Shown here in pieces: positions 44,269 to 53,132 of a stretch of 64,000 nt of DNA. Source of the stretch: Roseitranquillus sediminis (lineage in GTDB: Bacteria; Pseudomonadota; Alphaproteobacteria; Rhodobacterales; Rhodobacteraceae); the NCBI RefSeq assembly GCF_016918935.1, contig NZ_JAFFOB010000019.1, positions 62,001 to 126,000 on the forward strand, read 5' to 3'. The notes beneath the pieces were generated by a model that did no database searches, had not been told where the DNA came from, and saw only the letters and a program-made list of their open reading frames with translations. Each line of letters starts with the position of its first letter. The stretch's first letter is position 1. The position numbers and the translations under genes were made by a program.

Positions 44269-45300
44269 ATGCAGCGCATCAACCTCGCCCTCCAAGGTGG
44301 CGGCGCACATGGCGCCTATACCTGGGGCGTGCTCGACAGGCTGCTGCGCGAGCCGGACATTGAGATCGCCGCGATTTCTGGCACGTCCGCCGGCGCGCTG
44401 AATGGCGCCGCGCTCAAGGCGGGGATGATTCATGGCGGGCGCGAGGGAGCGCGGGAGAACCTTGCGAGGCTCTGGGGGCAGGTGACGGCCCTGAACGACC
44501 TGCGGCTGACGAGCTGGATGACCTACCTTAACCCGGCGCCGTCGCTGATCAGTCAGGCAATCGAGTACTCGCTACCGTTCTCGATGATGGACGCCGCCAC
44601 GCGCGTGCTGAGTCCCTACAGCTACGGCATCTTCTATCAGAATCCGCTGCGTCGCATCGCCGAGCGTTTTCGATATGACGAAGTCTGCGCGTCCGACGGC
44701 CCGCGTCTCTTCATCTCAGCCACGAATGTCCGCACCGGCAAGATCCGCGTGTTCACCGGGACCGAAATCAGCACGGACGTGATCCTCGCCTCGGCCTGCC
44801 TTCCCACGATTTTTCAGGCGGTCGAGATCGATGATCCAAGAACGGGCCACTGCGAAGCCTTCTGGGACGGCGGCTATACCGGGAACCCGGCGCTCTTTCC
44901 CTTGTTTGAGCGCGACCTCCCGGATGACATCGTGATTGTGAACATCAACCCGCTGAAGCGCGACAGCATCCCGCGTACGCCGCAAGAAATTGTGAACCGT
45001 ATTAATGAGATAAGCTTCAATTCGTCGTTGCTACGCGAACTCCGGGCGATCAACTTCGTGAAGGAGCTGATAGCCGACGGCCGGATCCCGCGCGAGGCGA
45101 TGAAGGACGTGCTCATCCACATGATTTCGGACGACGACCTGATGAACGACCTCAGCGTCGCCACCAAGCTGGTGCCTTCGCCCTACGTGATCGGCCGGCT
45201 GAGGGCGGCAGGAGAGGCCGCTGCCGAAGGCTTTCTGAAGACAGGCGCCACGCGGATCGGCGTCGAGACGACGGTTTCCCTCAGCGAGATGTTCTCCTAG
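44269..45300 (+). CDS. Patatin-like phospholipase
   Basis: A 343-residue serine hydrolase with the oxyanion loop LQGGGAHGAYTWG near residue 8, the nucleophile GTSAGALNG near residue 42, and the Asp of the dyad in DGGYTGNPALFPL. Bacterial relatives next to bdhA act on lipids or on polyhydroxybutyrate granules; the position here supports a PHB link (inference). No signal peptide, so cytosolic or granule-bound. The stop lies in a CTAG shared with the convergent DUF502 gene. Confidence 0.9.
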   Translation: MQRINLALQGGGAHGAYTWGVLDRLLREPDIEIAAISGTSAGALNGAALKAGMIHGGREGARENLARLWGQVTALNDLRLTSWMTYLNPAPSLISQAIEYSLPFSMMDAATRVLSPYSYGIFYQNPLRRIAERFRYDEVCASDGPRLFISATNVRTGKIRVFTGTEISTDVILASACLPTIFQAVEIDDPRTGHCEAFWDGGYTGNPALFPLFERDLPDDIVIVNINPLKRDSIPRTPQEIVNRINEISFNSSLLRELRAINFVKELIADGRIPREAMKDVLIHMISDDDLMNDLSVATKLVPSPYVIGRLRAAGEAAAEGFLKTGATRIGVETTVSLSEMFS

Positions 45301-46010
45301 GCGTCTACGCGCTCCCGCAGGCGCGCAACATTCGAACCCTCGGCCTCCTCGCGATTCGGATAGACCAGCCCGGCAGAGATAACGAGCTTCGCCGCATCCT
45401 CGACCGACATGTCCAACTCAATGACGTCGCGGCGCGGCACGAAGAGCAAAAAGCCGGAGGTCGGGTTCGGCGTGGTCGGCAAAAAGAGCGAGATCAGGTC
45501 CTCGCCCGCCTGGATCGACTGCGCCACTTCGCCCTTGGCGGAGGTCGAGATGAAAGCCAGTGCCCATAGCCCCTTTCGCGGATACTCAACGAGGCACACC
45601 CTGTCGAACGAGGTCTCAGTCTGGGCAAATACCGTCTCGGCGATCTGCTTCAGCCCGCCGTAGAGCGAGCGGACGACCGGCGTTCGGTCGACCAACCCCT
45701 CGCCCCATCGGATCAGCGAGCGCCCGATCAGGCCCTTCGCGAACCAGCCGACAGCGATGGTGAAGAGCAGGAAGAAGATGACGCCGACGCCGCGGAGATT
45801 GATTCCGATATATTGCTCGGGCCTCAGCCGCATCGGCACCAGCGGCAGTACAAATCCATCGACCCATCCGACGAAGGTCCAGAGCAGCCAGACCGTCAGC
45901 CCAAGCGGAGCTATGACCACCAGTCCGGTCAGGAAGCTGGCCCTCAGACCACCGAAGAGCGAGCCGCGCCCGGAGGAAGCTTGTTTCGGATCTTTCAGTG
46001 ACGAGCTCAT
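45297..46010 (-). CDS. DUF502 membrane protein
   Basis: A 237-residue inner-membrane protein: two N-terminal helices (about 25-55 and 75-95; LTGLVVIAPLGLTVWLLW and GVIFFLLFTIAVGWFAKG) and a soluble C-terminal domain with the family sequence RTPVVRSLYGGLKQI, PRKGLWALAFIS, LPTTPNPTSG. The DUF502 family is widespread and of unknown function. The gene stands alone; it converges on patatin with a 4-nt CTAG overlap. Confidence 0.9.
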   Translation of the reverse strand: MSSSLKDPKQASSGRGSLFGGLRASFLTGLVVIAPLGLTVWLLWTFVGWVDGFVLPLVPMRLRPEQYIGINLRGVGVIFFLLFTIAVGWFAKGLIGRSLIRWGEGLVDRTPVVRSLYGGLKQIAETVFAQTETSFDRVCLVEYPRKGLWALAFISTSAKGEVAQSIQAGEDLISLFLPTTPNPTSGFLLFVPRRDVIELDMSVEDAAKLVISAGLVYPNREEAEGSNVARLRERVDA

Positions 46011-46086
46011 TCCGGGCGTTTCTGCATGGGCAGCGGAAACCTACGCGGTCCGCTCTGCACTCACAATGCTGCGTATCTTCCTGGCT

Positions 46087-47013
46087 TCATCTGGAGCGCA
46101 AGGCTGCGATTTCCTGGGCGAGCCGCGCAGCCAAACGAGCGTTCTTCAGCACCAGCGCAACGTTGGCGGTCAGCGAGCGACCCTGGGTCGCCTCGAAGAT
46201 GCGCGAGAGCAGGTAAGGCGTCACGGCCTTTCCGCGTATACCTGCGCTGGCCGCGGAGCGCGTCGCTGCCTCGATGATGGGCGCGAGTTCGGTGGCCGGG
46301 ATCTCGTCGCTCGCGTCGATCGGGTTGGCGACCAGCTGTCCCACGCGGATCTGGAGGCTCTCCTGGACAAGCTTCGCGCGCGCGACGGTCGCGATGTCCG
46401 GTGCGGGAACGGGGGCGGGAAGGCCACTGTCGCGTGACCAGAAGGCGGGGAAGGTCGCCTGCTCCATTACAAAGACGGGGACGCCCAACGTCTCCAGCAC
46501 CTCGAGTGTCGCCGGAAGGTCGAGAATCGCCTTGGCGCCCGCGGCGACGACGCTGACCGGCGTTCTGCCAAGCTCGTACAGATCCGCCGATACGTCGAAG
46601 CTGGTGGAGGCGCCGCGGTGCACACCCCCGATGCCGCCGGTGGCGAATACCTCTATGCCCGCCACGTTCGCCGCGATCATCGTCGCGGCGACAGTCGTGG
46701 CGCCCATGCCGCCGCTTGCGATGCAAGCGCCAACGTCGGCGCGGGAGAGCTTGGCGACCTCATCAGCCTCCGCCAGCCGCTGGAGCTGAGCGTCCTCGAG
46801 ACCGACGTGCAACGTTCCATCCATGACCGCAATGGTTGCCGGAACGGCCCCGAGCATTCTGATTTCGCTCTCGACTTTCTTGGCGACCTCCAGGTTCTGG
46901 GGCCTCGGAAGACCGTGAGTTATGATCGTGCTCTCAAGCGCCACGAGAGGCCGACGGGACTGCTGCGCATCTTCGACTTCGGCGGAAAGCCTGATCGGCA
47001 GGTGACTGATCAC
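46087..47013 (-). CDS. psuG: Pseudouridine-5'-phosphate glycosidase
   Basis: A 308-residue enzyme cleaving pseudouridine 5'-phosphate to uracil and ribose 5-phosphate. Family motifs: ALESTIITHGLPRPQN near residue 25, TIAVMDGTLHVGL (catalytic region), ASGGMGATTVAATM, FATGGIGGVHRGA, and the late PAFW...NPI and GKAVTPYLL. The ATG overlaps the kinase stop by 4 nt. It completes the two-step psuK-psuG salvage route. Confidence 0.95.
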   Translation of the reverse strand: MISHLPIRLSAEVEDAQQSRRPLVALESTIITHGLPRPQNLEVAKKVESEIRMLGAVPATIAVMDGTLHVGLEDAQLQRLAEADEVAKLSRADVGACIASGGMGATTVAATMIAANVAGIEVFATGGIGGVHRGASTSFDVSADLYELGRTPVSVVAAGAKAILDLPATLEVLETLGVPVFVMEQATFPAFWSRDSGLPAPVPAPDIATVARAKLVQESLQIRVGQLVANPIDASDEIPATELAPIIEAATRSAASAGIRGKAVTPYLLSRIFEATQGRSLTANVALVLKNARLAARLAQEIAALRSR

Positions 47014-47903
47014 AGGTGCATATCTCCGGAAATGAAATGCGCCGCTGCCTGAAGTGCAGCGCCAAAAGCTTCGACGCTGGCGCTGCCTTGAATCTCTGCG
47101 GCAATGTGCGCGGCCATGAAGGTGTCGCCGGCGCCGGTGACGCGCGTCACCAGCACTTCCGGCGGCCGGTACGTCCAGACTTCCCCGCCACAGCCTTCCG
47201 CCGCGATGTTGGCCCCGTCGGTGACCAGAACGCGCGAGGCGCCTCGGTCAAGCAAGGCCTGCCCCGCTTCCGCCGCGGTCACGCAGCTGCGGCGAGTCAG
47301 CAGTGACGCCTCCTCGCGGTTGAGGTAGAGTGTGACGTTCGGACGCGGTAGCAGCGGCAGCAGGCGCTCCGCCTTGCCAGGCGACGCCGGAGCGACACGA
47401 AGGTCGGCACGTTCAAAGGCCGCATCGGCGGCGACCACCGTCAGGAGATCCTCCGTCAGGTTGCCGTCGAGGACGATGAGGCCCTGGTGCGGGGCATCCG
47501 CCGACCCCAGGCGGCCGTCTTTCAGGGGGCTCAGGATCTTGTCACCCGCAGCTTCCAGTGAGTGAGCATCGGCGATGGCCGCGATCAGGCCGTTCGCGCC
47601 CTCAACTGCCATGTAAACATCGGTCGGCAAGTTACTGGAGACATAGACATGGGACGTGTCCATGCCGTGTCCAGCCGCGGCCGCCAGAAGCTCGTGACCC
47701 GCATCGTCATCGCCGACTGCAGTAAGCAGTATCGGCCGCATGCCGAAACGGGTGAGTGCGCGGGCGATGTTCATCGCGACGCCGCCGGGGTGGCGAACGA
47801 TGCGTCCGGGGACGTCGGAGCCGACGCGCATGTGCGCGGACGAGCGCCCGATCACGTCCCAGAGAACGGAGCCGATGCAGATGATGTCTGTCTCGTGTGT
47901 CAC
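47010..47903 (-). CDS. psuK: PfkB-family kinase, probable pseudouridine kinase
   Basis: A 297-residue ribokinase-fold enzyme predicted to phosphorylate pseudouridine at 5'. N-terminal [14 protein letters not shown], sugar-binding [22 protein letters not shown] region, and the PfkB signature 2 [15 protein letters not shown] with the catalytic Asp. Direct coupling to psuG (ATGA) fixes the substrate better than the kinase sequence itself. I prefer the GTG at 47903, which has GAAGG upstream, over a TTG at 47933. It is divergent from rpsB. Confidence 0.9.
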   Translation of the reverse strand: MTHETDIICIGSVLWDVIGRSSAHMRVGSDVPGRIVRHPGGVAMNIARALTRFGMRPILLTAVGDDDAGHELLAAAAGHGMDTSHVYVSSNLPTDVYMAVEGANGLIAAIADAHSLEAAGDKILSPLKDGRLGSADAPHQGLIVLDGNLTEDLLTVVAADAAFERADLRVAPASPGKAERLLPLLPRPNVTLYLNREEASLLTRRSCVTAAEAGQALLDRGASRVLVTDGANIAAEGCGGEVWTYRPPEVLVTRVTGAGDTFMAAHIAAEIQGSASVEAFGAALQAAAHFISGDMHL

Positions 47904-48106
47904 CGCACCTTCATGCGGTGGTGGCAGTGGCAAGACAAGGGCAGGGGGCGCAACAAGCCCTTGCCTTCCGGCGGTCGACGGGCTATCGGGCGCGACACTT
48001 CACAGGCGGGGCTTTGGGTCCTCCGGGGGAGACATCCCCGCGGATCCGCCGGTTGGACGAGAGTCTGCGCGCCCCGTCGAGGATCGAAACCGGAAAGGAA
48101 AAAATC
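47904..48106 (+). promoter_or_regulatory. rpsB leader/promoter region
   Basis: 203 nt between divergent psuK and rpsB. A possible promoter for rpsB is TTGCCT (47961-47966), 16 nt, CTATCG (47983-47988). The downstream leader has long GC-rich pairing potential (GGCGGGG near 48014 with CCCCGC near 48046), which could be an S2-type autoregulatory structure. I cannot match it to a named leader family. Confidence 0.35.
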
Positions 48107-48967
48107 ATGGCGCTGCCTGAATTCTCCCTGCGTCAGCTTCTTGAGGCTGGCGTGCACTTCGGCCACCAGACGGCCCGCTGGAACCCGCGGATGTCCGAAT
48201 ACATCTACGGCGACCGCAACGGCATCCACATCATTGACCTGACGCAGACCGTGCCGCTGCTCGACCAGGCGCTGCAGGTCATCCGCGACACCGTGGCCAA
48301 GGGTGGTCGCGTCCTGTTCGTCGGCACTAAGCGGCAGGCGCAGAAGCCGATCGCCGAGGCGGCGGAAAAATGCGCGCAGTACTACATGAACCACCGCTGG
48401 CTCGGCGGGACGCTCACCAACTGGAAGACCGTCAGCCAATCGATCGCGCGCCTGAAGTCGATCGACGAGCAGATGGGCGAGGGGGCAGGCGGCCTGACAA
48501 AGAAGGAGCGCCTCGGCATGGAGCGCGAGCAGGCCAAGCTGCAGGCTTCGCTCGGCGGCATCAGCGAGATGGGCGGCGTGCCGGACCTGCTCTTCGTCAT
48601 CGACGTCAACAAGGAGGACCTGGCGATCTCCGAGGCCAAGAAGTTGGGGATCCCGGTCGTGGCCGTCGTCGACACGAACTGCTCGCCCGCGGGCGTCGAT
48701 TACATCATCCCAGGCAACGACGACGCCGCGCGCGCGATCAGCCTCTACTGCGACCTTGTCAGCCGCGCGGCACTCGACGGGATGTCGGCACAGCTCGGCG
48801 CAGCGGGCGTTGACGTCGGCGCGCTGGAGGAAGCGGCGCTCGAGGAAGCTGCTGCAGCCGATCCGGCGGGCGAGCCGTCCGTGACGGGCAAGGAGATCAG
48901 CGACGAGGCCGTCCACGACGACGCGATCGCCAAGGATGCTCCGTACGAGCTTCAGAACAAGGGCTGA
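48107..48967 (+). CDS. rpsB: 30S ribosomal protein S2
   Basis: A 286-residue ribosomal protein of the small-subunit neck region. The family start [19 protein letters not shown] leads into [42 protein letters not shown] and NDDAARAI. The C-terminal 35 residues form an acidic Ala/Glu tail ([19 protein letters not shown]), longer than in E. coli but usual in rhodobacters. The AAAGGA ribosome site precedes ATG 48107. Together with tsf it forms the standard rpsB-tsf operon. Confidence 0.97.
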   Translation: MALPEFSLRQLLEAGVHFGHQTARWNPRMSEYIYGDRNGIHIIDLTQTVPLLDQALQVIRDTVAKGGRVLFVGTKRQAQKPIAEAAEKCAQYYMNHRWLGGTLTNWKTVSQSIARLKSIDEQMGEGAGGLTKKERLGMEREQAKLQASLGGISEMGGVPDLLFVIDVNKEDLAISEAKKLGIPVVAVVDTNCSPAGVDYIIPGNDDAARAISLYCDLVSRAALDGMSAQLGAAGVDVGALEEAALEEAAAADPAGEPSVTGKEISDEAVHDDAIAKDAPYELQNKG

Positions 48968-49034
48968 ACCGTATCGGTTCCGAGCCGGAGGCGAGCCGCG
49001 CCTCCGGACCTAATTCCGATGAAGAGGTGACGGA

Positions 49035-49910
49035 ATGGCTATCACGGCCGCACAGGTGAAAGAGCTGCGCGACAAGACCGGCGCAGGCATGATGGACGCC
49101 AAGAAGGCGTTGACCGAGACCAGCGGCGAGATGGAAGCGGCCGTAGACTGGCTGCGCACCAAGGGCCTCGCCAAGGCCGCGAAGAAGTCTGGGCGCACAG
49201 CGGCGGAGGGTCTGGTCGCGGTCCGCGTCGAAGGCGGCCGCGGAGTGGCCGTCGAAATCAACTCCGAGACGGACTTCGTAGCCAAGAACGCTGAGTTCCA
49301 GGGCATGGTGTCGGACATCTCTGGTGTCGCACTCGGAGCGAGCGACGTCGAAGACCTGAAGACACGCCAGGTTGGCGGCAAGTCGGTCGAAGAAGTCATC
49401 ACCGAGAAGATTGCCAAGATCGGCGAGAACATGTCGCTGCGCCGGATGGCTGCGCTCGAGGGCGAAAGCGTCGTCGCCTACGTGCACAACGCCGCGGCCG
49501 ACGGCATGGGCAAGATCGGCGTCCTCATCGCCTTCTCCGGGTCCGGCGAGGCGCTGGCGCGGCAGGTCGCGATGCACGTCGCCGCCGTGAACCCGGCGGC
49601 GCTGAGCGAGGGTGACCTTGATCCCGCGCTCGCCGAGCGAGAGCGCACCGTACTGGCGGAGCAAGCACGCGAGTCGGGCAAGCCGGAACAAGTCATCGAG
49701 AAGATGATCGAAGGCCGGATGAAGAAGTTCTACGCCGAGAACACGCTGCTGAGCCAAGCCTTCGTGGTGAACCCGGACGTAACGGTCGGCAAGGCGGCGG
49801 AAGAGGCCGGCATCACCATCACCGGCTTCGTCCGCCTCGAAGTCGGCGAGGGCATCGAGAAGGTCGAAGAGGACTTTGCGGCCGAAGTTGCCAAGACCGC
49901 TCAGGGCTGA
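49035..49910 (+). CDS. tsf: Translation elongation factor Ts
   Basis: A 291-residue guanine nucleotide exchange factor for EF-Tu. Signature 1 is [16 protein letters not shown] in the N-terminal UBA-like domain (about 10-25), signature 2 is around [12 protein letters not shown] (about 74-85), followed by the two-part core domain. It is 67 nt downstream of rpsB with GAAGAGGTGACGGA ahead of the ATG. Confidence 0.97.
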   Translation: MAITAAQVKELRDKTGAGMMDAKKALTETSGEMEAAVDWLRTKGLAKAAKKSGRTAAEGLVAVRVEGGRGVAVEINSETDFVAKNAEFQGMVSDISGVALGASDVEDLKTRQVGGKSVEEVITEKIAKIGENMSLRRMAALEGESVVAYVHNAAADGMGKIGVLIAFSGSGEALARQVAMHVAAVNPAALSEGDLDPALAERERTVLAEQARESGKPEQVIEKMIEGRMKKFYAENTLLSQAFVVNPDVTVGKAAEEAGITITGFVRLEVGEGIEKVEEDFAAEVAKTAQG

Positions 49911-49917
49911 ATTGATA

Positions 49918-49949
49918 CGGCGGTGCGAATCTTGCGATCCGCACCGCCG
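49918..49949 (+). terminator. Hairpin after tsf
   Basis: Stem CGGCGGTGCG (49918-49927) / CGCACCGCCG (49940-49949), partly extended into the loop, 8 nt after the tsf stop. There is no T-run, but strength and position fit an operon end. The rest of the gap to 50185 contains nothing I can support. Confidence 0.6.
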
Positions 49950-50185
49950 CCGTCAGGTGCGCCACCCATGGGGATGAGGTTCACGGCGTCACCCTTCCAT
50001 CCGATCAGAGCGACGCGAAATCGTCGTTGACCGGTGCCGGAGGTCCGGCTCCAACCGTGGTTGCCCGATATCGCGAGTCCTGCGGTCGGTCGTTCCTGGC
50101 ATATGGCCGTCACTTGCGGAACATGGACAGACTGCCGATTTCCGCAGCGTCATCCTAGTGGGGAAATCCTTACCCGCCACTGCCG

Positions 50186-50932
50186 CTATGGCTCAACCAC
50201 GAAGATCTGGTTCTGGATCGAGGCTTTGAACACCGCCTGCGCCGTTGTCTCGACATTCAGCGCCTCGCGCGCCAGCCGCAGGTGCTTTTCGATCGTGGCG
50301 GTCGTAAGCCCGAGGATGGTTGCGATGTCCTGCGTGGTCTTGCCATCGCCTACCCATTCCAGCGCCTCTCTCTGACGCTGCGTCAGCTTGCGCCGCCCGA
50401 TGTTGGGCAGGTTAGTTATCCGCAGGTGCGCCACGTTGTTCAGCAGTTCGATGGCACGACCACTCGCCGCCCACACGGCGTCAACCTCATCCTGAGACAT
50501 ACCGGCAGCCGCTGTGAGTGCGATGCCGCCACGCGACCTGACCGACGTTTCGGCAAAGCTGATCGTGTAGCCCGCGACTATGCCTCTGCTCCTGTTGAAC
50601 TCGGCAACCTTGCGCTCCGCATCGCTGAGGGCGTCCAGGTTGCTGAAGATCCAGCCCCATGAGCAGCTTCCGGTGTGCTCGGTGGCCCAGCGCACCATCG
50701 GCGCGTGCTGGTACATACGCCCGTCGACGAACTTCTCGACGTATGAGCGATCGTGGTTTGAAAGGATAAGCATGTCGTCGCTGTCTCCGAACGAGTTCGT
50801 GGTCCGGAAACGTGTGAAGCCGTAGAGCAGACGGTCGAAGCCGTAGGCCTCCATTGCCTTCGTCAGCAGGCGCCACGTCTCCTCGACGGACTTGGCGCGC
50901 GTGATCCTGTCGAGGCAATCGAGGATGTCCAT
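50186..50932 (-). CDS. LuxR family regulator with autoinducer-binding domain (solo)
   Basis: A 248-residue transcription factor. Autoinducer-binding-like domain at about 10-165, LuxR helix-turn-helix at about 180-240 (LTQRQREALEWVGDGKTTQDIA, IEKHLRLAREAL). In the ligand pocket the SWGW Trp is kept, but the Asp-Pro pair normally contacting the AHL reads HAP, so the Asp is replaced and the ligand may not be a standard AHL. No luxI is in the window. The ATG at 50932 overlaps the aroQ stop by one base (TGATG); the TTG just upstream would add one residue. Confidence 0.87.
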   Translation of the reverse strand: MDILDCLDRITRAKSVEETWRLLTKAMEAYGFDRLLYGFTRFRTTNSFGDSDDMLILSNHDRSYVEKFVDGRMYQHAPMVRWATEHTGSCSWGWIFSNLDALSDAERKVAEFNRSRGIVAGYTISFAETSVRSRGGIALTAAAGMSQDEVDAVWAASGRAIELLNNVAHLRITNLPNIGRRKLTQRQREALEWVGDGKTTQDIATILGLTTATIEKHLRLAREALNVETTAQAVFKASIQNQIFVVEP

Positions 50933-51375
50933 CAAACGCTCCGCTGGATGATCCCGACCAGCGCCCGGATGGCGAGCGGATAGCCCAAGGGTCCGAAACC
51001 GCAGATCTGACCGACGGCGGCTGCGGCGATGTAGGAGTGGCTACGGTAGCTCTCCCGCGCGTGGATGTTCGAGAGGTGAAGCTCGACCACAGGGAAATCG
51101 ACAGAGCGCACCGCATCTGCCAGAGCGACCGAGGTGTGTGTAAGGCCGCCCGCGTTGATGACAGCGCCATCCTGCCGGCCCTGAGCCTCGTGTAGCTGGT
51201 CAATGAGGACGCCTTCGTGATTCGATTGCTCGAACACGAGGTCAAATTCGAGCTCGCGCGCAGCCTCTCGACACATGCTCTCGACCTCCGTCAATGTGGT
51301 CGAGCCATAGATCTCGGGCTGCCGGGTGCCCAGCAGATTGAGGTTCGGGCCATTCAGGACGAGAACCGACGACAT
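50932..51375 (-). CDS. aroQ: Type II 3-dehydroquinate dehydratase
   Basis: A 147-residue flavodoxin-like dodecameric enzyme converting 3-dehydroquinate to 3-dehydroshikimate. N-terminal LVLNGPNLNLLGTRQPEIYG (catalytic Tyr and flexible loop Arg), QSNHEGVLIDQLHEA, INAGGLTHTSVALADA and catalytic His in HLSNIHARE. The Ala of INAGG replaces the more usual Pro. It is translationally coupled to the LuxR regulator downstream. Confidence 0.94.
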   Translation of the reverse strand: MSSVLVLNGPNLNLLGTRQPEIYGSTTLTEVESMCREAARELEFDLVFEQSNHEGVLIDQLHEAQGRQDGAVINAGGLTHTSVALADAVRSVDFPVVELHLSNIHARESYRSHSYIAAAAVGQICGFGPLGYPLAIRALVGIIQRSV

Positions 51376-51457
51376 GATGTTTACCCCACGGTATCTGAAC
51401 CTTAGCTTTCGATGACAGGACTTGTCGATAGTTGCTCGCGCAATAGCATAATACCGA

Positions 51458-52537
51458 TTAGGCGATTCCTTGGGCGGGCTCGGTATCGCCCTGTCCGACT
51501 TCGGGAAGCGGCAGGATCACCGTGAAGATGCTGCCGACGCCGAGTTCGCTCTCGATCCGTAGACGACCCCTGTGACGCGCCACGATGTGCTTGACGATCG
51601 CGAGCCCGAGGCCGGTCCCGCCCAGTTCGCGCGAACGATGGGTATCGACCCGGTAGAACCGCTCGGTGAGCCGCGGGATATGAATGGCGGCGATGCCCTC
51701 GCCCTGGTCACGCACGGCGACGCGAACGGCAGGCCCCCGCAGGCTTGGCTCGCGGGCAGACCCGGACACGGTCACGACGACTTCGCCGCCGGGACGGCCA
51801 TACTTGATCGCGTTCTCGATCAAGTTCGTGAAGACCTGACAGAGCTGGTCGCCGTCGCCCCAGAGTGCCGGGAGCTCAGAGGCACCGGTCAATACGATGC
51901 GGACGTCCTGCTGTATCGCCAGAGGCCGCACAGCCTCTACGACGGACGCAAGCGTCGCCAAGAGATCAACCCGCTGCGTCGGACGCACGCGCTCCTCGCT
52001 CTCCACCCGACTGAGTGACAGGAGTTCGTGAACAAGCCGGTTCATCCGGGCGGCCTCATGCTCCATGGTCCTCAGAAAGCGCGATCGGGCCTCGGGGTCT
52101 GCCTGCGCCGGTCCCTGCAGGGTCTCGATAAAGCCGAGCAGAGCCGTCAGAGGCGTCCGCAGTTCGTGGCTGACGTTGGCGACGAAATCCCGACGGATCT
52201 GCCCGGCTTCCTGCAGGTCCGTCTTGTCGTCGAAGGTGATCAGGGTCCCTTGACCGCTCGCCAGCGAGACGGGACCAGCCGAGACCTGCCAAGTCGTGTC
52301 ACGCGTTCCGTCGCGCGCCGGGTAGAGCGCCATGGCGGGCTTGCGCCGCCGGATCGTGGCTTCGACACAGTCCAACACCGCCGGATGACGCAGTGCGGTG
52401 ATATAGTGCCTGCCGACGACCGCTCGGCCAAACAGCCTCCTCGCCCCTTCGTTGACGATCAGCACCTTTTCGTCTGGCCCCAGAAGCATCTGGGGCGACG
52501 GCACTGCGTCCAGGAAGGATTGCGGGCTATCGGTCAT
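51458..52537 (-). CDS. PhoR-like sensor histidine kinase without membrane segment
   Basis: A 359-residue kinase. PAS-like domain at about 5-100 (PSPQMLLGPDEKVLIVNEGARRLFG), HisKA with phospho-acceptor His in FVANVSHELRTPLTALLGF, then HATPase boxes N (QVFTNLIENAIKYG), G1 (VRDQGEGI), F and G2 (GGTGLGLAIVKH). The closest type is PhoR, but the N-terminal membrane helices are missing, so it should be cytosolic. No phoB or pst genes are adjacent, so I leave the symbol blank. The start is uncertain: ATG 52537 (used) or GTG 52573. Confidence 0.85.
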   Translation of the reverse strand: MTDSPQSFLDAVPSPQMLLGPDEKVLIVNEGARRLFGRAVVGRHYITALRHPAVLDCVEATIRRRKPAMALYPARDGTRDTTWQVSAGPVSLASGQGTLITFDDKTDLQEAGQIRRDFVANVSHELRTPLTALLGFIETLQGPAQADPEARSRFLRTMEHEAARMNRLVHELLSLSRVESEERVRPTQRVDLLATLASVVEAVRPLAIQQDVRIVLTGASELPALWGDGDQLCQVFTNLIENAIKYGRPGGEVVVTVSGSAREPSLRGPAVRVAVRDQGEGIAAIHIPRLTERFYRVDTHRSRELGGTGLGLAIVKHIVARHRGRLRIESELGVGSIFTVILPLPEVGQGDTEPAQGIA

Positions 52538-52596
52538 CGGCTCAGGACCACTCGGCAGGGTTGCATTTCGCACGTCACGACTTGCAGAATGACATT

Positions 52597-52612
52597 TCCC
52601 CTAATATGGGGA
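52597..52612. promoter_or_regulatory. TCCCC-TAATAT-GGGGA dyad upstream of the kinase
   Basis: 16-bp dyad symmetric element with an AT-rich centre in the 265-nt gap between the kinase and the divergent small gene. It could be an operator or a -10 region on either strand. The wider region (52613-52802) shows no other element. Confidence 0.3.
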
Positions 52613-52802
52613 TTTGCTGCGCCCCAAGCTTGGCTTATCTCATGACGGGACGCTCACCGGGAGCGGCGGCCGGGCAAACTGCTGCGGCGCTTAGAGATAA
52701 GGGGCTGGAGAAATCGCGCATCATCGGGGCGTCATATCCATACGGGATCGTTTCGCCTCGTCCCGGGCTGCCGCAACGGAGCGGCAGCTTGAAGCGCGTG
52801 CG

Positions 52803-53132
52803 ATGGTTCTTGCCGTTGGTGAGACCTCGCCTCACAGGCATCCGGTGCGCAAGCGCAGCGGCGACTCGCGGATATCCTTCGCCGAATTTCATGAGGTCGA
52901 CACAGGACTGCTTCAGGTGGTACGGCCCGAGGTCGTGATCTCGTCCCTCCTTGCGCGCCGCTTCGACTGCGTGGATCTGGCTCAGCGGCTGCACGATCTG
53001 GGCTTCAAGGGCAAGTACCGTGTCCTGACCGACGCCTTGCCGTGTCCGGAAATGGTTCTGGGCGAACTTCGCTCGCTCTTTCCCGGCCTCGACATCGAGA
53101 TCGATCCCATTCCTGCTCACCTCTCGGCCTGA
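52803..53132 (+). CDS. Small protein of unknown function, possibly a degenerate receiver-like domain
   Basis: A 109-residue frame opposite the kinase. The second half (ISSLLARRFDCVDLAQRL, GFKGKYRVLTDALP, MVLGELRSLFPGLDIEIDPI) has the alternating strand-helix look of an alpha/beta domain and normal codon use, while the first 30 residues look disordered. The phospho-Asp cannot be placed with confidence. The frame opens after a TAA near 52695, and the only usable start before the domain is ATG 52803, with a weak GAAG nine bases ahead. It runs 16 nt into the convergent PLP-enzyme gene. Real but unassigned, in my judgement. Confidence 0.5.
   Translation: MVLAVGETSPHRHPVRKRSGDSRISFAEFHEVDTGLLQVVRPEVVISSLLARRFDCVDLAQRLHDLGFKGKYRVLTDALPCPEMVLGELRSLFPGLDIEIDPIPAHLSA

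Noticed and set aside
49901-50113. 70-codon minus-strand frame after tsf
   Set aside because: Overlaps the tsf end and its hairpin; no start signal or conserved look.
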